From: Pleurocapsa sp. CCALA 161
GTDB taxonomy: Bacteria > Cyanobacteriota > Cyanobacteriia > Cyanobacteriales > Xenococcaceae
Assembly: GCF_003003995.1 (NCBI RefSeq)
Contig: NZ_PVWF01000021.1
Coordinates: 1 to 54,333, forward strand
Length of the DNA: 54,333 nucleotides
Direction: 5' to 3'
Part shown: positions 46,244 through 54,251 of the stretch, piece by piece
Layout: each line of letters begins with the position of its first letter
Position numbering within the stretch: position 1 is the stretch's first letter
Translations under genes and position numbers: made by a program
The notes under the pieces: model-generated
Database searches by the model: none
Seen by the model: only the letters and a program-made list of their open reading frames with translations
What the model was told of the DNA's origin: nothing

Positions 46244-46954
46244 CTATTGTACGCCGATTGATTTTCCGCCTGGAAGCTCTGAACCAATAATCGTCCTGAT
46301 TTTAATTGGCGCATCTTGGTCAATAGGTTCCCAGCCAACTTCATACCCCGCTTCCCAAGCTTTTTTTCTAGCGTTACGAAACGCCTCAAAACTATCTGGT
46401 CTGACAATAAATACTAAATAGTCTTTTTGGGGATTAAACTTTGATAAGACCTGCTGATAAGTAGAGTTTGCTGCGCCTAATTGAGTAGTAGTCTCGCCAA
46501 TATTTGCGGATAAAGGTTCAAACAGCAATGAGACTCCCTGGTCTACTGTTCTTACTCGATAGTTAGCGGTATCGACTCTAAAGTTACTTTGACGACCCAG
46601 AATACTCAATAAGCAAGATTGATAATTGCCCAGACTAAGAGAGTCGCCACTAGTCGGCTTGTTACAGTTAGGTAAACTACCTGATAAATCTAGCTCTTTA
46701 GCTCTCACTTGACGTAAATCTAGATTACTCACTTTTTTATTGCGGATTTCAAACCACAATGCTTCTTTATTTGTCGGGGAAGAAAGCGGAGTTTGAATGG
46801 TAACACGACTTTTGGGTCCATCTCCTCCTGTGGCAATTAAACTGGCAAATATACTGACAAATATTAATACGCCTACGGTATTAGTCAAAACATCTAAAAA
46901 AGAGTCTAAATTTTGACCAGCATGAGGCATTCTGCGTCTGGCTCTGGTTCTCAT
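46244..46954 (-). CDS. ExbD/MotB-like stator protein, aspartate-bearing (D21)
   Basis: This 236-residue protein has a basic N-terminus, then one TM helix NLDSFLDVLTNTVGVLIFVS with aspartate D21 at the position of the proton-carrying residue in ExbD, TolR and MotB. A soluble domain follows, ending in KDYLVFIVRPDSFEAFRNAR and GYEVGWEPIDQD. It is a paralogue of the next gene (47000), whose equivalent position is serine. It also has a longer periplasmic region. It lies 45 bases beyond that gene and, with the ExbB-like gene, forms a three-gene operon. The function of the operon is not known. Confidence 0.75.
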   Translation of the reverse strand: MRTRARRRMPHAGQNLDSFLDVLTNTVGVLIFVSIFASLIATGGDGPKSRVTIQTPLSSPTNKEALWFEIRNKKVSNLDLRQVRAKELDLSGSLPNCNKPTSGDSLSLGNYQSCLLSILGRQSNFRVDTANYRVRTVDQGVSLLFEPLSANIGETTTQLGAANSTYQQVLSKFNPQKDYLVFIVRPDSFEAFRNARKKAWEAGYEVGWEPIDQDAPIKIRTIIGSELPGGKSIGVQ

Positions 46955-46999
46955 GAGTTACATATATCTAATTAAATATATTTTAAAATTTGCTTATGT

Positions 47000-47476
47000 T
47001 TAACTTTCAATCTTCAGCTCTAAACCATATTCTAAAGGTTCATAGCCAATATCTATTCCCTCTCCCTGTACCAACTGGCGAGCTTTGTCAAACATTTCTA
47101 GCCCGTCGGGACGGAGAATTAAGATTAGGTATTGTTTGTTTTTATTCGCCTTAAGATTAGCAATAGTCTTTCTCAAAGCCGATTTTTCATCATATAAATC
47201 TGTTCTTGGGGCAAACTTTTTACTAGGGTGCAAGATAAAACCATCTTCACGAGCCTCGATATAGACAGGAGTTTTATTCTTGTTAGCTCCTTTGCTATTT
47301 TTATCAGTTTTAGCCTCGGTTTTGGCAACGACCACGGCTTCTTGGGGCTTGAGAGCTTGGGTAGTTAAGACAACAATCAGTAGAACTAGCGTCCCAATAG
47401 TACAGGCGAGGACAGAAAGAAAAGGAAACAGTTCGACCTCTGTTTTCTGTTTGCGAGATATAAAACGTCTGGACAT
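47000..47476 (-). CDS. ExbD/MotB-like stator protein without the aspartate (S21)
   Basis: This 158-residue protein is a one-TM protein: a basic start, then VELFPFLSVLACTIGTLVLL with S21 at the aspartate position of the ExbD family. A lysine-rich linker and a C-terminal domain follow (YLILILRPDGLEMFDKARQL, GIDIGYEPLEYGL), similar to the end of the 46244 gene. It is 25 bases downstream of the ExbB-like gene. The pairing suggests a two-subunit plug in which only one member carries the proton. The function is unknown. Confidence 0.75.
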   Translation of the reverse strand: MSRRFISRKQKTEVELFPFLSVLACTIGTLVLLIVVLTTQALKPQEAVVVAKTEAKTDKNSKGANKNKTPVYIEAREDGFILHPSKKFAPRTDLYDEKSALRKTIANLKANKNKQYLILILRPDGLEMFDKARQLVQGEGIDIGYEPLEYGLELKIES

Positions 47477-47501
47477 GGTTAAGTCAGGCTAGGTAAAAAT
47501 T

Positions 47502-48938
47502 CTATTCTGATTGTCTATTGTGATCGTTGTCATTCTCGACTAAGGTGATACGGCGAGGTTTATTAAGCTGTTGCAGCAGAGGTTGCATCAAGGAAAGGTT
47601 ATCTTTGACTCCTGATAAGACATGTTCTAGTTGAGCCGTTTTTTCCAAAGAAGCAAAACTCCGTTCTAAACCCTGCTGTATACTTTGAAAATCCAGCATT
47701 TTTTGAGCAGTAGTTTCCAAAGAACCGATTCGCGTTTCTAAAATTTGGGCTGCTTTTTCTAACTGTTGGCTAATACCTTGAGTTTGAGCATTCAGATCTT
47801 CGGCAGCAGCCAAGTTTTTACTGCGGATTTCTGCCGCAATCGATCTGATTTGCTGGACTAATTCTTGATTAGTTTTTTGCTGTTGAGCAAAGAAAGTAAG
47901 AAACTCTTGGCGATCGCGACTTGCCTGTTCTCTGATATCTCCTATCTGAGTAACCACCTGAGAACTAATTCCGTATACTTTGCTAACTTCACTCAAAAAC
48001 CCTTTAGACAGTTTTTCTGAAGCTTTTTCGGCATAGCTATGGGCTGGATCGATCAGATCTTCGGGATCGGGAAAATATTCTTTAATTGCTCCTGCTACTG
48101 CTTGATTGATGCCGATCGAGTCTAGCTGATCATTTTTCTTGGTTAGTCTGGGGAGCAATTTATCGTTGATAAAGACATCAATACCCAACAGAAGATTAGC
48201 CTCATAGCGTTCTACTAAGACTAAAGGAATCATCACTAAAACACTGAGAAATAGAGCTAGAAGAGTAGTGTCAAAAGCTACCCCTAAACTATTGGTAACT
48301 GTACCAATACCTTTTTTGATTACTTCTATGTCTCCTGAATTTTCGAGAAATCCTGAAAACCCACTAACCGCACCACTAATACCAATTACTGTCCCAATAA
48401 ATCCTAATAAAGGAATTGCCCAAACCAAAATACGAGGAAAGGAATAGGAAGATTCTGAGTTGGTAGCATAAAAGGCCGAGTCATCTAGAGCGAATTCGCT
48501 AGCAGCAGTGCGATCGCCACTTTGAATATAAGCCCTAAGCACTCTGCCACAGCGTAGAGCGACTAAACATCCGTCTTTAAGCAATCGTTCCTGAAAGTAT
48601 TCTACTTCGTGAGCATCAGGGCGATCTAAAGGTATATGATCAGCGATCCAGATTTTTCTCAGGGCTTCATGTTCTTTTCTCAACAGCACAAACTTCATAA
48701 CGGCAGTAGCAATCACTATGGCAGCTAACGCTATCGAAAGGTACTGAACAAATCCTCTCTCAAATAATAAAACACCAATATAGGATGCTCTCAAAGGCGG
48801 GATTAGACCAACTATTAAATAACTAACCAGAAAAATAACTGCTGCTGCTAGCAACATTATCAGGGGATTAATTTCTAATTCCTGGCGTTGGAGATGAGAG
48901 ATGCGGGATTTTTTAGGTTTAAGGTTAAGTTTATTCAT
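47502..48938 (-). CDS. ExbB/TolQ/MotA-like proton-channel protein with long helical tail
   Basis: This 478-residue protein has four TM helices at about 25-47, 62-87, 168-192 and 218-243. TM3 and TM4 carry the family motifs WAIPLLGFIGTVIGISGAV (T183) and SLGVAFDTTLLALFLSVLVM (T224/T225), which line the proton path in ExbB/TolQ/MotA. Residues about 305-460 are a long charged helix, likely a coiled-coil tail in the cytoplasm. The tail recalls that of ZorA in the Zorya defence system, but the zorC and zorD genes are absent. It heads an operon with two ExbD-like genes. Confidence 0.82.
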   Translation of the reverse strand: MNKLNLKPKKSRISHLQRQELEINPLIMLLAAAVIFLVSYLIVGLIPPLRASYIGVLLFERGFVQYLSIALAAIVIATAVMKFVLLRKEHEALRKIWIADHIPLDRPDAHEVEYFQERLLKDGCLVALRCGRVLRAYIQSGDRTAASEFALDDSAFYATNSESSYSFPRILVWAIPLLGFIGTVIGISGAVSGFSGFLENSGDIEVIKKGIGTVTNSLGVAFDTTLLALFLSVLVMIPLVLVERYEANLLLGIDVFINDKLLPRLTKKNDQLDSIGINQAVAGAIKEYFPDPEDLIDPAHSYAEKASEKLSKGFLSEVSKVYGISSQVVTQIGDIREQASRDRQEFLTFFAQQQKTNQELVQQIRSIAAEIRSKNLAAAEDLNAQTQGISQQLEKAAQILETRIGSLETTAQKMLDFQSIQQGLERSFASLEKTAQLEHVLSGVKDNLSLMQPLLQQLNKPRRITLVENDNDHNRQSE

Positions 48939-49701
48939 ACTAGTTGTTAATTGTGTTTAATTGCTGCTCTTTTGCTGCAAGCTTACCCTTTGTCCGTCTT
49001 ATTTAAATCAACGTCATAATGCCTTGGCTAGGTTGTTTTTTGACGGTCGATCTATTGCTTTTTAAATCATTCAGGTAAAAAGTGAATTGTTTTGAGGTAG
49101 AAGACCAGGAAAAATATCTCTCAGTTGATTGAGAGAAAGTATAGGTTTTGCTGAATATATATTGTTTGACTTTAGATATTAGAATAATTTAACTGAGTTT
49201 AAATAGCTTGTGGTTAGTTTACGGCAGAATACTGCAACTCTATTTTTATTATCATATTGAGGTTAAAAAGCTGAATATAATTGCTAATCTTACTCGCTAG
49301 AACAAAAATAATAAATGCTTCGTCTAAGCAAATAGCCAAAAAATATTGATCGTTCATCAAAATTTTATAATAAACCTGTTCTTATCCAAATAAACTGTCA
49401 TGCATTTAATACGTGATGGCATTATGGCCTTGCGACAAACGCAAATTACCTTTAGTATCTGCTGCGAGTAACATCAATTAAAATGCTGTTATGCAGCAAT
49501 CGCCATACTATATTGAGCGCAGTAAAGGCACAACAGAATTTGATAACCGTAATTAAGATTGATAAAAATCCAATTGTTAAATTATTGAATTAATCGGGGA
49601 AGTATATAAATAAATAGGTCGTAAGCGAGTTAACTTCTTGAGCATACTATCAACTTTCCAGGGATTCAAAAAAAACCAACAAGTTCCCCTGCGTACAGTT
49701 C
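48939..49701. other. Long AT-rich spacer, no gene seen
   Basis: This 763-base region between the ExbB-like gene and the kinase/GGDEF remnant shows no supported coding region. A perfect 7-base inverted repeat TCTCTCA/TGAGAGA lies at 49117-49136, followed on the minus strand by TATTTTTCC. Both borders may include decayed gene material, because a truncated kinase begins at about 49708. The spacer should also contain the promoter of the ExbB-like operon near 48939-49050. Confidence 0.5.
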
Positions 49702-50674
49702 TTGTCCTTCCTTGACATTCTCGATATTTCTAAAATTGAGGCACAAAAAATGGAACTCTATAATCAAAAATTCCATTTTGCTAGCTTCTTACAAGGAGTG
49801 GCAGAAATTTGCCGTATTCGTGCCGAACAAAAAAACATTGCCTTTATCTTTCAAGCTGATTCTCAACATGCCTGGTATAGACGGCTTTGAAGCTTGTCGG
49901 CGACTGAAAGCTAATCTTCTTACCAGTAGTATCCCCATCATCTTTATGACTGCCCTTGCCGATACCGAAAATAAAATCAAAGGACTATCCCTGGGGGCAG
50001 TGGATTATATTACTAAACCATTTCAGGAAGAGGAAGTACTAGCGAGGATTAAAGTTCATTTAAAGCTGCATTTTTTGACCCTCAAAGTGATGGAACAATC
50101 CGCTGCTTTACAACAGGCCAATCAACAACTAATGTTACTAGCTAATCTAGATGGCTTGACTGAAGTTGCCAATCGTCGTCGCTTTGATGAGTATCTCGAA
50201 CAACAATGGCAGTTACAGGCACAAAAACAAGCACCAATTACCCTAATTCTTGGTGATCTTGACTATTTCAAAAATTACAACGATTTTTACGGTCATCAAG
50301 CAGGAGATGATTGTCTTAAACAAGTAGCCTCTGCTCTTAGTTTAGCTGCCAAGCGCAACTCAGATTTAGTCTGTCGCTATGGTGGGGAAGAATTCGCCTT
50401 GATTTTACCTCATACTGATTGCCCAGGTGCAATTAAAGTTGCTGAAGCGACAATCGCCGAAGTACAAAAGCTCCAAATTCCTCATGCTCAATCTTTAGTT
50501 AGCCAATACGTTACCATCAGTTTGGGCATCAGTTGTCAAATTCCTAGTTCAGAATTGTCATCAAAGTCGGCGATCGCTGCTGCTGATGCTGCTTTGTATC
50601 AAGCGAAACAACAAGGACGCAATCGTTTTTATTTTGAGCGACTTTGCTCACAAGTAAAAATTTCTGAAAGATAG
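49702..50674 (+). pseudogene. Fused remnant: histidine kinase piece joined out of frame to receiver-GGDEF protein
   Basis: From about 49708 to 49866 one frame reads FLDILDISKIEAQKMELYNQ and AEICRIRAEQKNIAFIFQAD, the piece after the phosphorylated histidine of a hybrid kinase. At about 49868 another frame continues as MPGIDGFEACRRLKANLLTS, the middle of a receiver domain whose first half, with the phosphoacceptor, is missing. It then runs into a full GGDEF domain (LDGLTEVANRRRFDEYL, RYGGEEFALILPHTDCPGAI). It looks like an internal deletion that joined two genes with a frame change. The GGDEF domain is intact and could still be made from the ATG at 49868. I treat it as a broken gene. Confidence 0.75.
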
Positions 50675-50681
50675 TGTTTGT

Positions 50682-51338
50682 CTAGGATAAGCTTTTAATT
50701 CGATAAACACAACGTCTTTCTCCGGCCACCAAATGTTCAGTTCTCTCTATAGTTGTATTTTTTCCTAAAACAGTTTGAAAGATTTCTTGTTCTCTTTCAC
50801 ATAATCCCGTACAAGCGATCGCAGCAGCACAAATTGGACAATGATTTTCAATCAACAGAAATGAATCATCATCGAGAGATTGAATTTCAGCCATATATCC
50901 TTCATTAGTTCGTATAGTAGCCAAAGTTGACAGCTTTTCTGGCAGTATATCTTTAATGTTTATTTTTGCTTGATATTCAGCAATTTGGTGACTAGTTCTT
51001 ACATCTAATAGTTTGGCTAATCCATCTTCTCCAAAAGCCTCAATCATCGAGTTGAGCAAGTCAATTGATAATTCCGCATAACTATCGGGAAAGAGACGAT
51101 TAGCTGAAGAAGTTAACTGCCATAATTTAGCAGGACGACCCATCGGACGGGATTGTTCTTGATAAGCAACTAATTTTTCTTGCTCCAGTGCATAGAGATG
51201 TTGACGCACAGCCATTGCAGAGATGTTTAGGCGAGAAGCTAATTCTTGTGAATCCATCGTCCCTTCTTGCTTGAGTAAGTTAATAATTGCCCGTCGAGTT
51301 TTAACTTTTGCTGTTTTGTTGGGGGATTTTTTAGTCAT
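50682..51338 (-). CDS. Winged-helix regulator with C-terminal cysteine cluster (SufR-like)
   Basis: This 218-residue protein has an N-terminal winged helix (ELASRLNISAMAVRQHLYAL, about 31-50) with a PMGRPAKLW wing, and a C-terminal region with C167, C170, C176, C180 (HCPICAAAIACTGLC) and C210. The cysteine layout is like SufR-type iron-sulfur sensing repressors, but spacing differs from SufR itself. It is divergent from the VOC gene with 91 bases between. Two similar palindromes in that gap are probable binding sites. It probably represses the neighbouring operon and itself; the signal could be redox or iron. Confidence 0.82.
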   Translation of the reverse strand: MTKKSPNKTAKVKTRRAIINLLKQEGTMDSQELASRLNISAMAVRQHLYALEQEKLVAYQEQSRPMGRPAKLWQLTSSANRLFPDSYAELSIDLLNSMIEAFGEDGLAKLLDVRTSHQIAEYQAKINIKDILPEKLSTLATIRTNEGYMAEIQSLDDDSFLLIENHCPICAAAIACTGLCEREQEIFQTVLGKNTTIERTEHLVAGERRCVYRIKSLS

Positions 51339-51348
51339 ATATACAAAC

Positions 51349-51370
51349 TAAAGAAAAATCTTTACAAAGT
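51349..51370. promoter_or_regulatory. Palindromic operator 1 in divergent promoter
   Basis: TAAAG-N6-CTTTA with flanks (51349-51370, ending CAAAGT). It is 20 of 22 bases identical to the site at 51396-51417. It lies just upstream of the regulator start and is probably bound by it. Binding is inferred. Confidence 0.6.
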
Positions 51371-51395
51371 CAATCAAATAGATTATCTTACTTAT

Positions 51396-51417
51396 TAAAG
51401 AAAAAACTTTAGAAAGT
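51396..51417. promoter_or_regulatory. Palindromic operator 2 in divergent promoter
   Basis: TAAAG-N6-CTTTA with flanks (ending GAAAGT). It is offset by 47 bases from operator 1, close to the VOC start codon, consistent with repression of the right-hand operon. Binding is inferred. Confidence 0.6.
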
Positions 51418-51429
51418 AAAATTACTGCT

Positions 51430-51843
51430 ATGCAATTCCATCGCTTTGAACACGTTAACCAAATTTGCCAGGACTTAGAAGGAACTCGTCAGTTTTACCA
51501 GACACTCTTCCCAAACTGGAAGGTAAGAGCAGAAGGAGAAGAAGATGGCTGGCATTGGATGCATTTTGGCGATCGCGAAGCGTACCCGAAGGGTAATCGC
51601 CAGTTTTATTTAGCACTTAATCAACCACCAGATCCGTCTCAATTCACGAAATCGACAGGACATTTAGACCATATTGGCTTTGTTATCGACGATAGCGAAG
51701 CAATGACAGGTTTATTGGATGCTAAAGGGATTAAATATTACACCTACAAATCGCCTGAAACGAAGTGCCGTATCTATGTCAGCGATCCAGATGGGACTGA
51801 ATTAGAGTTAGTTGAATACAAAGATGATTACGCTTTAAAGTAA
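51430..51843 (+). CDS. VOC-superfamily (glyoxalase-like) protein
   Basis: This 137-residue single-domain VOC protein has a likely metal-site pattern: FEHVNQICQDLEGTRQFYQT, HLDHIGFVIDD, and DGTELELVEY. VOC proteins act as glyoxalases, dioxygenases or resistance proteins; the substrate is unknown. Residues EAYPKGN are coded by a 34-base nested palindrome (51568-51601), probably a repeat insertion. It is the first gene after the operators and 12 bases before RidA. Confidence 0.85.
   Translation: MQFHRFEHVNQICQDLEGTRQFYQTLFPNWKVRAEGEEDGWHWMHFGDREAYPKGNRQFYLALNQPPDPSQFTKSTGHLDHIGFVIDDSEAMTGLLDAKGIKYYTYKSPETKCRIYVSDPDGTELELVEYKDDYALK
51568..51601. repeat. Nested-palindrome mini-repeat inserted in VOC gene
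   Basis: GGCGAT (51568-51573) faces ATCGCC (51596-51601) and encloses TACCC-GAA-GGGTA (51583-51595). It is in frame (coding GDREAYPKGNRQ). It resembles the pirin insertion and the 45281-45328 element in its CCC-AA-GGG core and HIP1 edge. Confidence 0.65.
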
Positions 51844-51855
51844 GGAATTAAAATT

Positions 51856-52269
51856 ATGTCAGAGCATTTACCTCAATTGATCAATCCCAATGGGTTATAC
51901 GATCCAACCTCAAATGGCTACAGTCATATTGCGATCGCACCACCAGAGACAAGAATGATTTATATTGCAGGACAAGGTGGCGAGGATGAAAATGGTAATC
52001 TCTCGGCTGATTTTGCCGTTCAACTCAAGCAAGCATTTACTAATCTTTGCATCGCTTTAGATGCTATTGGGGTGCATCCAAAACAAGTTGTTAAGCTGAC
52101 TACACTGGTTGTCGAACATAACGAGTCTAAACTGCAAAAGTTGGGTGCTGAAGTTAAGGCAATCTGGGGAGAACAAACGCCAACACAGACGTTAATTCCC
52201 GTACCGAGACTGGCACTAGATGGCATGTTGTTTGAAGTTGATGCAGTTGTAGCCATTCCCAATTCTTGA
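51856..52269 (+). CDS. RidA-family protein (YjgF/YER057c/UK114)
   Basis: This 137-residue protein has the RidA pattern: YIAGQGGEDENGNLSADFAV, QVVKLTTLVVEHNESKLQKL, and PTQTLIPVPRLALDGMLFEV with the conserved arginine and glutamate that bind imine/enamine intermediates. RidA proteins hydrolyse reactive 2-aminoacrylate-type enamines; some subgroups act in catabolic operons. In this operon it may act on an intermediate made by the neighbours. The ATG is at 51856, and cupin follows 16 bases after the stop. Confidence 0.88.
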   Translation: MSEHLPQLINPNGLYDPTSNGYSHIAIAPPETRMIYIAGQGGEDENGNLSADFAVQLKQAFTNLCIALDAIGVHPKQVVKLTTLVVEHNESKLQKLGAEVKAIWGEQTPTQTLIPVPRLALDGMLFEVDAVVAIPNS

Positions 52270-52285
52270 AACTAGGAGAATTTGT

Positions 52286-52738
52286 ATGTCATTACCACTT
52301 ATTTTGCAACCAGGAGAGGGGCAATCGGTTCAAATTGGTACAAGTACCTGCACGTTTAAAGCGACTGGCAAAGATACTCATGGTAATTTTGGCTTATTTG
52401 AGTTTGTTATGGAACCAAAAAGCAAAGGTGCAAGTCCTCATCTCCACAAGCAATTGACGGAAATGTTTTATGTAGTAGAAGGTGAAGTCGAACTGAGTTT
52501 GGACGATCGCAAAGTCCTTGCTACACCAGGAAGTTTTATGCTTGTCCCCGAAAATACTCCTCATGGGTTTTCCAATCCAGGACAAACGCGATCAAAACTT
52601 TTAATTATGTTTTGTCCTGCTGACGAACGAGAAAAATACTTTGAAGGGTTAGCAGCACTAACTAAAAATGGAAGACAACCCAGTCAAGAAGAATTACTGG
52701 AATTGATGGAAAAATTCGACCAATATCCAGTTACTTAA
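52286..52738 (+). CDS. Single-domain cupin protein
   Basis: This 150-residue protein has a typical cupin metal motif: SPHLHKQLTEMFYVVEGEVE (motif 1, His-His-Glu) and PGSFMLVPENTPHGFSN (motif 2, His). It may be a small dioxygenase, isomerase or sugar/aromatic sensor. It carries a C-terminal helical extension (QPSQEELLELMEKFDQYP). It is third in the operon after the regulator; substrate unknown. Confidence 0.88.
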   Translation: MSLPLILQPGEGQSVQIGTSTCTFKATGKDTHGNFGLFEFVMEPKSKGASPHLHKQLTEMFYVVEGEVELSLDDRKVLATPGSFMLVPENTPHGFSNPGQTRSKLLIMFCPADEREKYFEGLAALTKNGRQPSQEELLELMEKFDQYPVT

Positions 52739-52784
52739 CTACTGTTTTGTCACACTAAAGAAAGTATTGACTGAGTTTTAATCT

Positions 52785-53392
52785 ATGAGTTTAATTGAAA
52801 TTATTCCTCTACAAGCCAAGCATACAGAAGATTTTATTCAGATAATTTCTGCTGCTTTCAGTGGCTATCCATTAATGGACTTCTTTTTTGGTAATGCTTA
52901 CCAGCAATCAATAGAGGTAATCGGACAGTATATTTGCGATCGCGCGGCGATTGATGATTCCATACTTTTGGGTGCTTTGGTTCGAGACGAATTGCAAGGA
53001 ATTATCTTAGCTACTCCACCAGAGGCAAACAAAAACAAAGATCAAAGTGCTATTTCTGATTTAGAGAAAGATTGGCGCGATCGCTCTCCAATGAAGCATT
53101 AGAACGTCTGAATATTTACAACAATCTTAAAAATGCCAACAAACCCCCACAACTTCATTTTTATGTAAATGTGGTGGGAGTATATCCAGGCAGTCAGGGG
53201 ATGGGTATTGGTAGCCAACTTTTAGAACATATACATATTTTGTCGGATCGACATGCAAAATCTTGTGGTGTTGCTCTCGATACACAAACAGAGGCTAATG
53301 TGGATTTTTACCAACATCTTGGTTATCAAGTTTCGGCAACAAAAAATCTTGATCGCCTTAAATGTTGGTTTCTGTTGCGAGGAAAAGCTTAA
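52785..53392 (+). pseudogene. GNAT acetyltransferase broken by a frameshift
   Basis: The first frame (52785-53102) covers the N-terminal half (IEIIPLQAKHTEDFIQIISA, LVRDELQGIILATPPEANKN) and ends early at a TAG after DWRDRSPMKH. The second (53072-53392) holds the acetyl-CoA-binding motif A (GVYPGSQGMGIGSQLLEHIH) and the end (NVDFYQHLGYQV). The frame change at about 53075-53098 is one base lost (or two gained), near a HIP1 site and inside a 25-base repeat also present at 54227-54251. As read it is a pseudogene; a sequencing error is possible. Confidence 0.75.
53077..53101. repeat. 25-base repeat, copy 1 (at the GNAT break)
   Basis: GCGATCGCTCTCCAATGA followed by A, then GCATTA. It differs from copy 2 at one base (A versus T). 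This copy covers the frameshift of the acetyltransferase gene. Confidence 0.65.
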
Positions 53393-53410
53393 TTACAAAG
53401 GAAATTTGCA

Positions 53411-54124
53411 ATGAATACAAACAAAGTAGCGATCGTCACTGCTGCCAGTCGTGGTATTGGTGCAGGATGCGCCAGAGAATTAGCAGCACAAGGCTATACA
53501 GTTTCTCTAATGGCGAGAAGTGAAAGCATTTTTGACTTAGCAAAGGAGTTAGATGGTATTGCAACTCAGGGTTCTATATCCAATCCTGAAGATTTAGAGC
53601 GATTAGTTGATACAACACTAACCAAATTTGGTCGTATAGACTCTGTAGTCAATAGTTTTGGCGATCCACCTCGACCAGATTTACTTTCCATTGACGATGC
53701 TATGTGGATGGAAAATTTTGAAATGCTATTTATGAGTGTGGTTCGGATCGCTAGATTAGTAACAGAACCGATGATTCAACAAAGAGGAGGCGCGATCATC
53801 AATATTTCCGCAAGTGACTCTCAAGAACCAAATTTAGGTACACCTTTTAGTGGTACACTGCGCGCTGCAATGGAAGGATTTACCAAACTCTATGCTAAAC
53901 GTTATCGCAGCGATCGCATTAGAATGGTTTCTCTTGCACCTTTTTTTGTAGCAGATTCAATGGAAGAGTTAGCAGGATGGAATGTACCACAAGATTTGAT
54001 GTTTGGTCGTCCTGCAACTTATGCTGAGTTGGCTAAAATAGTTATTTTTCTGCTTGGTGAGGATGCCAAGTTTATTACGGGTACGACTATTAAACTGGAT
54101 GAAGCCTATTCTGCTGCTATTTAA
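53411..54124 (+). CDS. SDR-family protein with altered active site
   Basis: This 237-residue short-chain dehydrogenase/reductase has the cofactor motif TAASRGIG and the NSFG-type turn (SVVNSFGDPP, the NAG-like position). The catalytic serine is near NISASDSQ. The usual Tyr-x3-Lys is not seen: in the segment PFSGTLRAAMEGFTKL, the Tyr position is Ser and the Lys is Arg. It may be a non-catalytic or altered SDR. It is last in the operon; the gene begins 19 bases after the broken GNAT. Confidence 0.85.
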   Translation: MNTNKVAIVTAASRGIGAGCARELAAQGYTVSLMARSESIFDLAKELDGIATQGSISNPEDLERLVDTTLTKFGRIDSVVNSFGDPPRPDLLSIDDAMWMENFEMLFMSVVRIARLVTEPMIQQRGGAIINISASDSQEPNLGTPFSGTLRAAMEGFTKLYAKRYRSDRIRMVSLAPFFVADSMEELAGWNVPQDLMFGRPATYAELAKIVIFLLGEDAKFITGTTIKLDEAYSAAI

Positions 54125-54226
54125 TTGCTATTGCTATTGCTAATAAGATGACAAAAATCCAAATTACATACAATATACTTGATGTTTCTAACTTATTTTA
54201 AGTATTCTACAACGAAGAAACAAAGT

Positions 54227-54251
54227 GCGATCGCTCTCCAATGATGCATTA
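54227..54251. repeat. 25-base repeat, copy 2
   Basis: GCGATCGCTCTCCAATGA followed by T, then GCATTA, in the spacer after the SDR gene. It is 24 of 25 bases identical to 53077-53101. It is outside any gene. The remaining spacer to 54333 holds nothing else I can support; a GCTATT run lies at 54126-54140. Confidence 0.65.

Noticed and set aside
46216-46407. 63-residue minus-strand frame at the end of the D21 ExbD-like gene
   Set aside because: It is an alternate frame of the same DNA, with no family match, overlapping a better-supported gene.
46244-48938. Calling the proton-channel operon a Zorya system
   Set aside because: The channel with tail resembles ZorA, but no ZorC or ZorD gene is nearby and the two small subunits lack an OmpA-type domain.
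53072-53392. Second half of the acetyltransferase as an independent gene
   Set aside because: It starts at a TTG in the middle of a GNAT fold and lacks the N-terminal half; it is better read as a frameshifted continuation.
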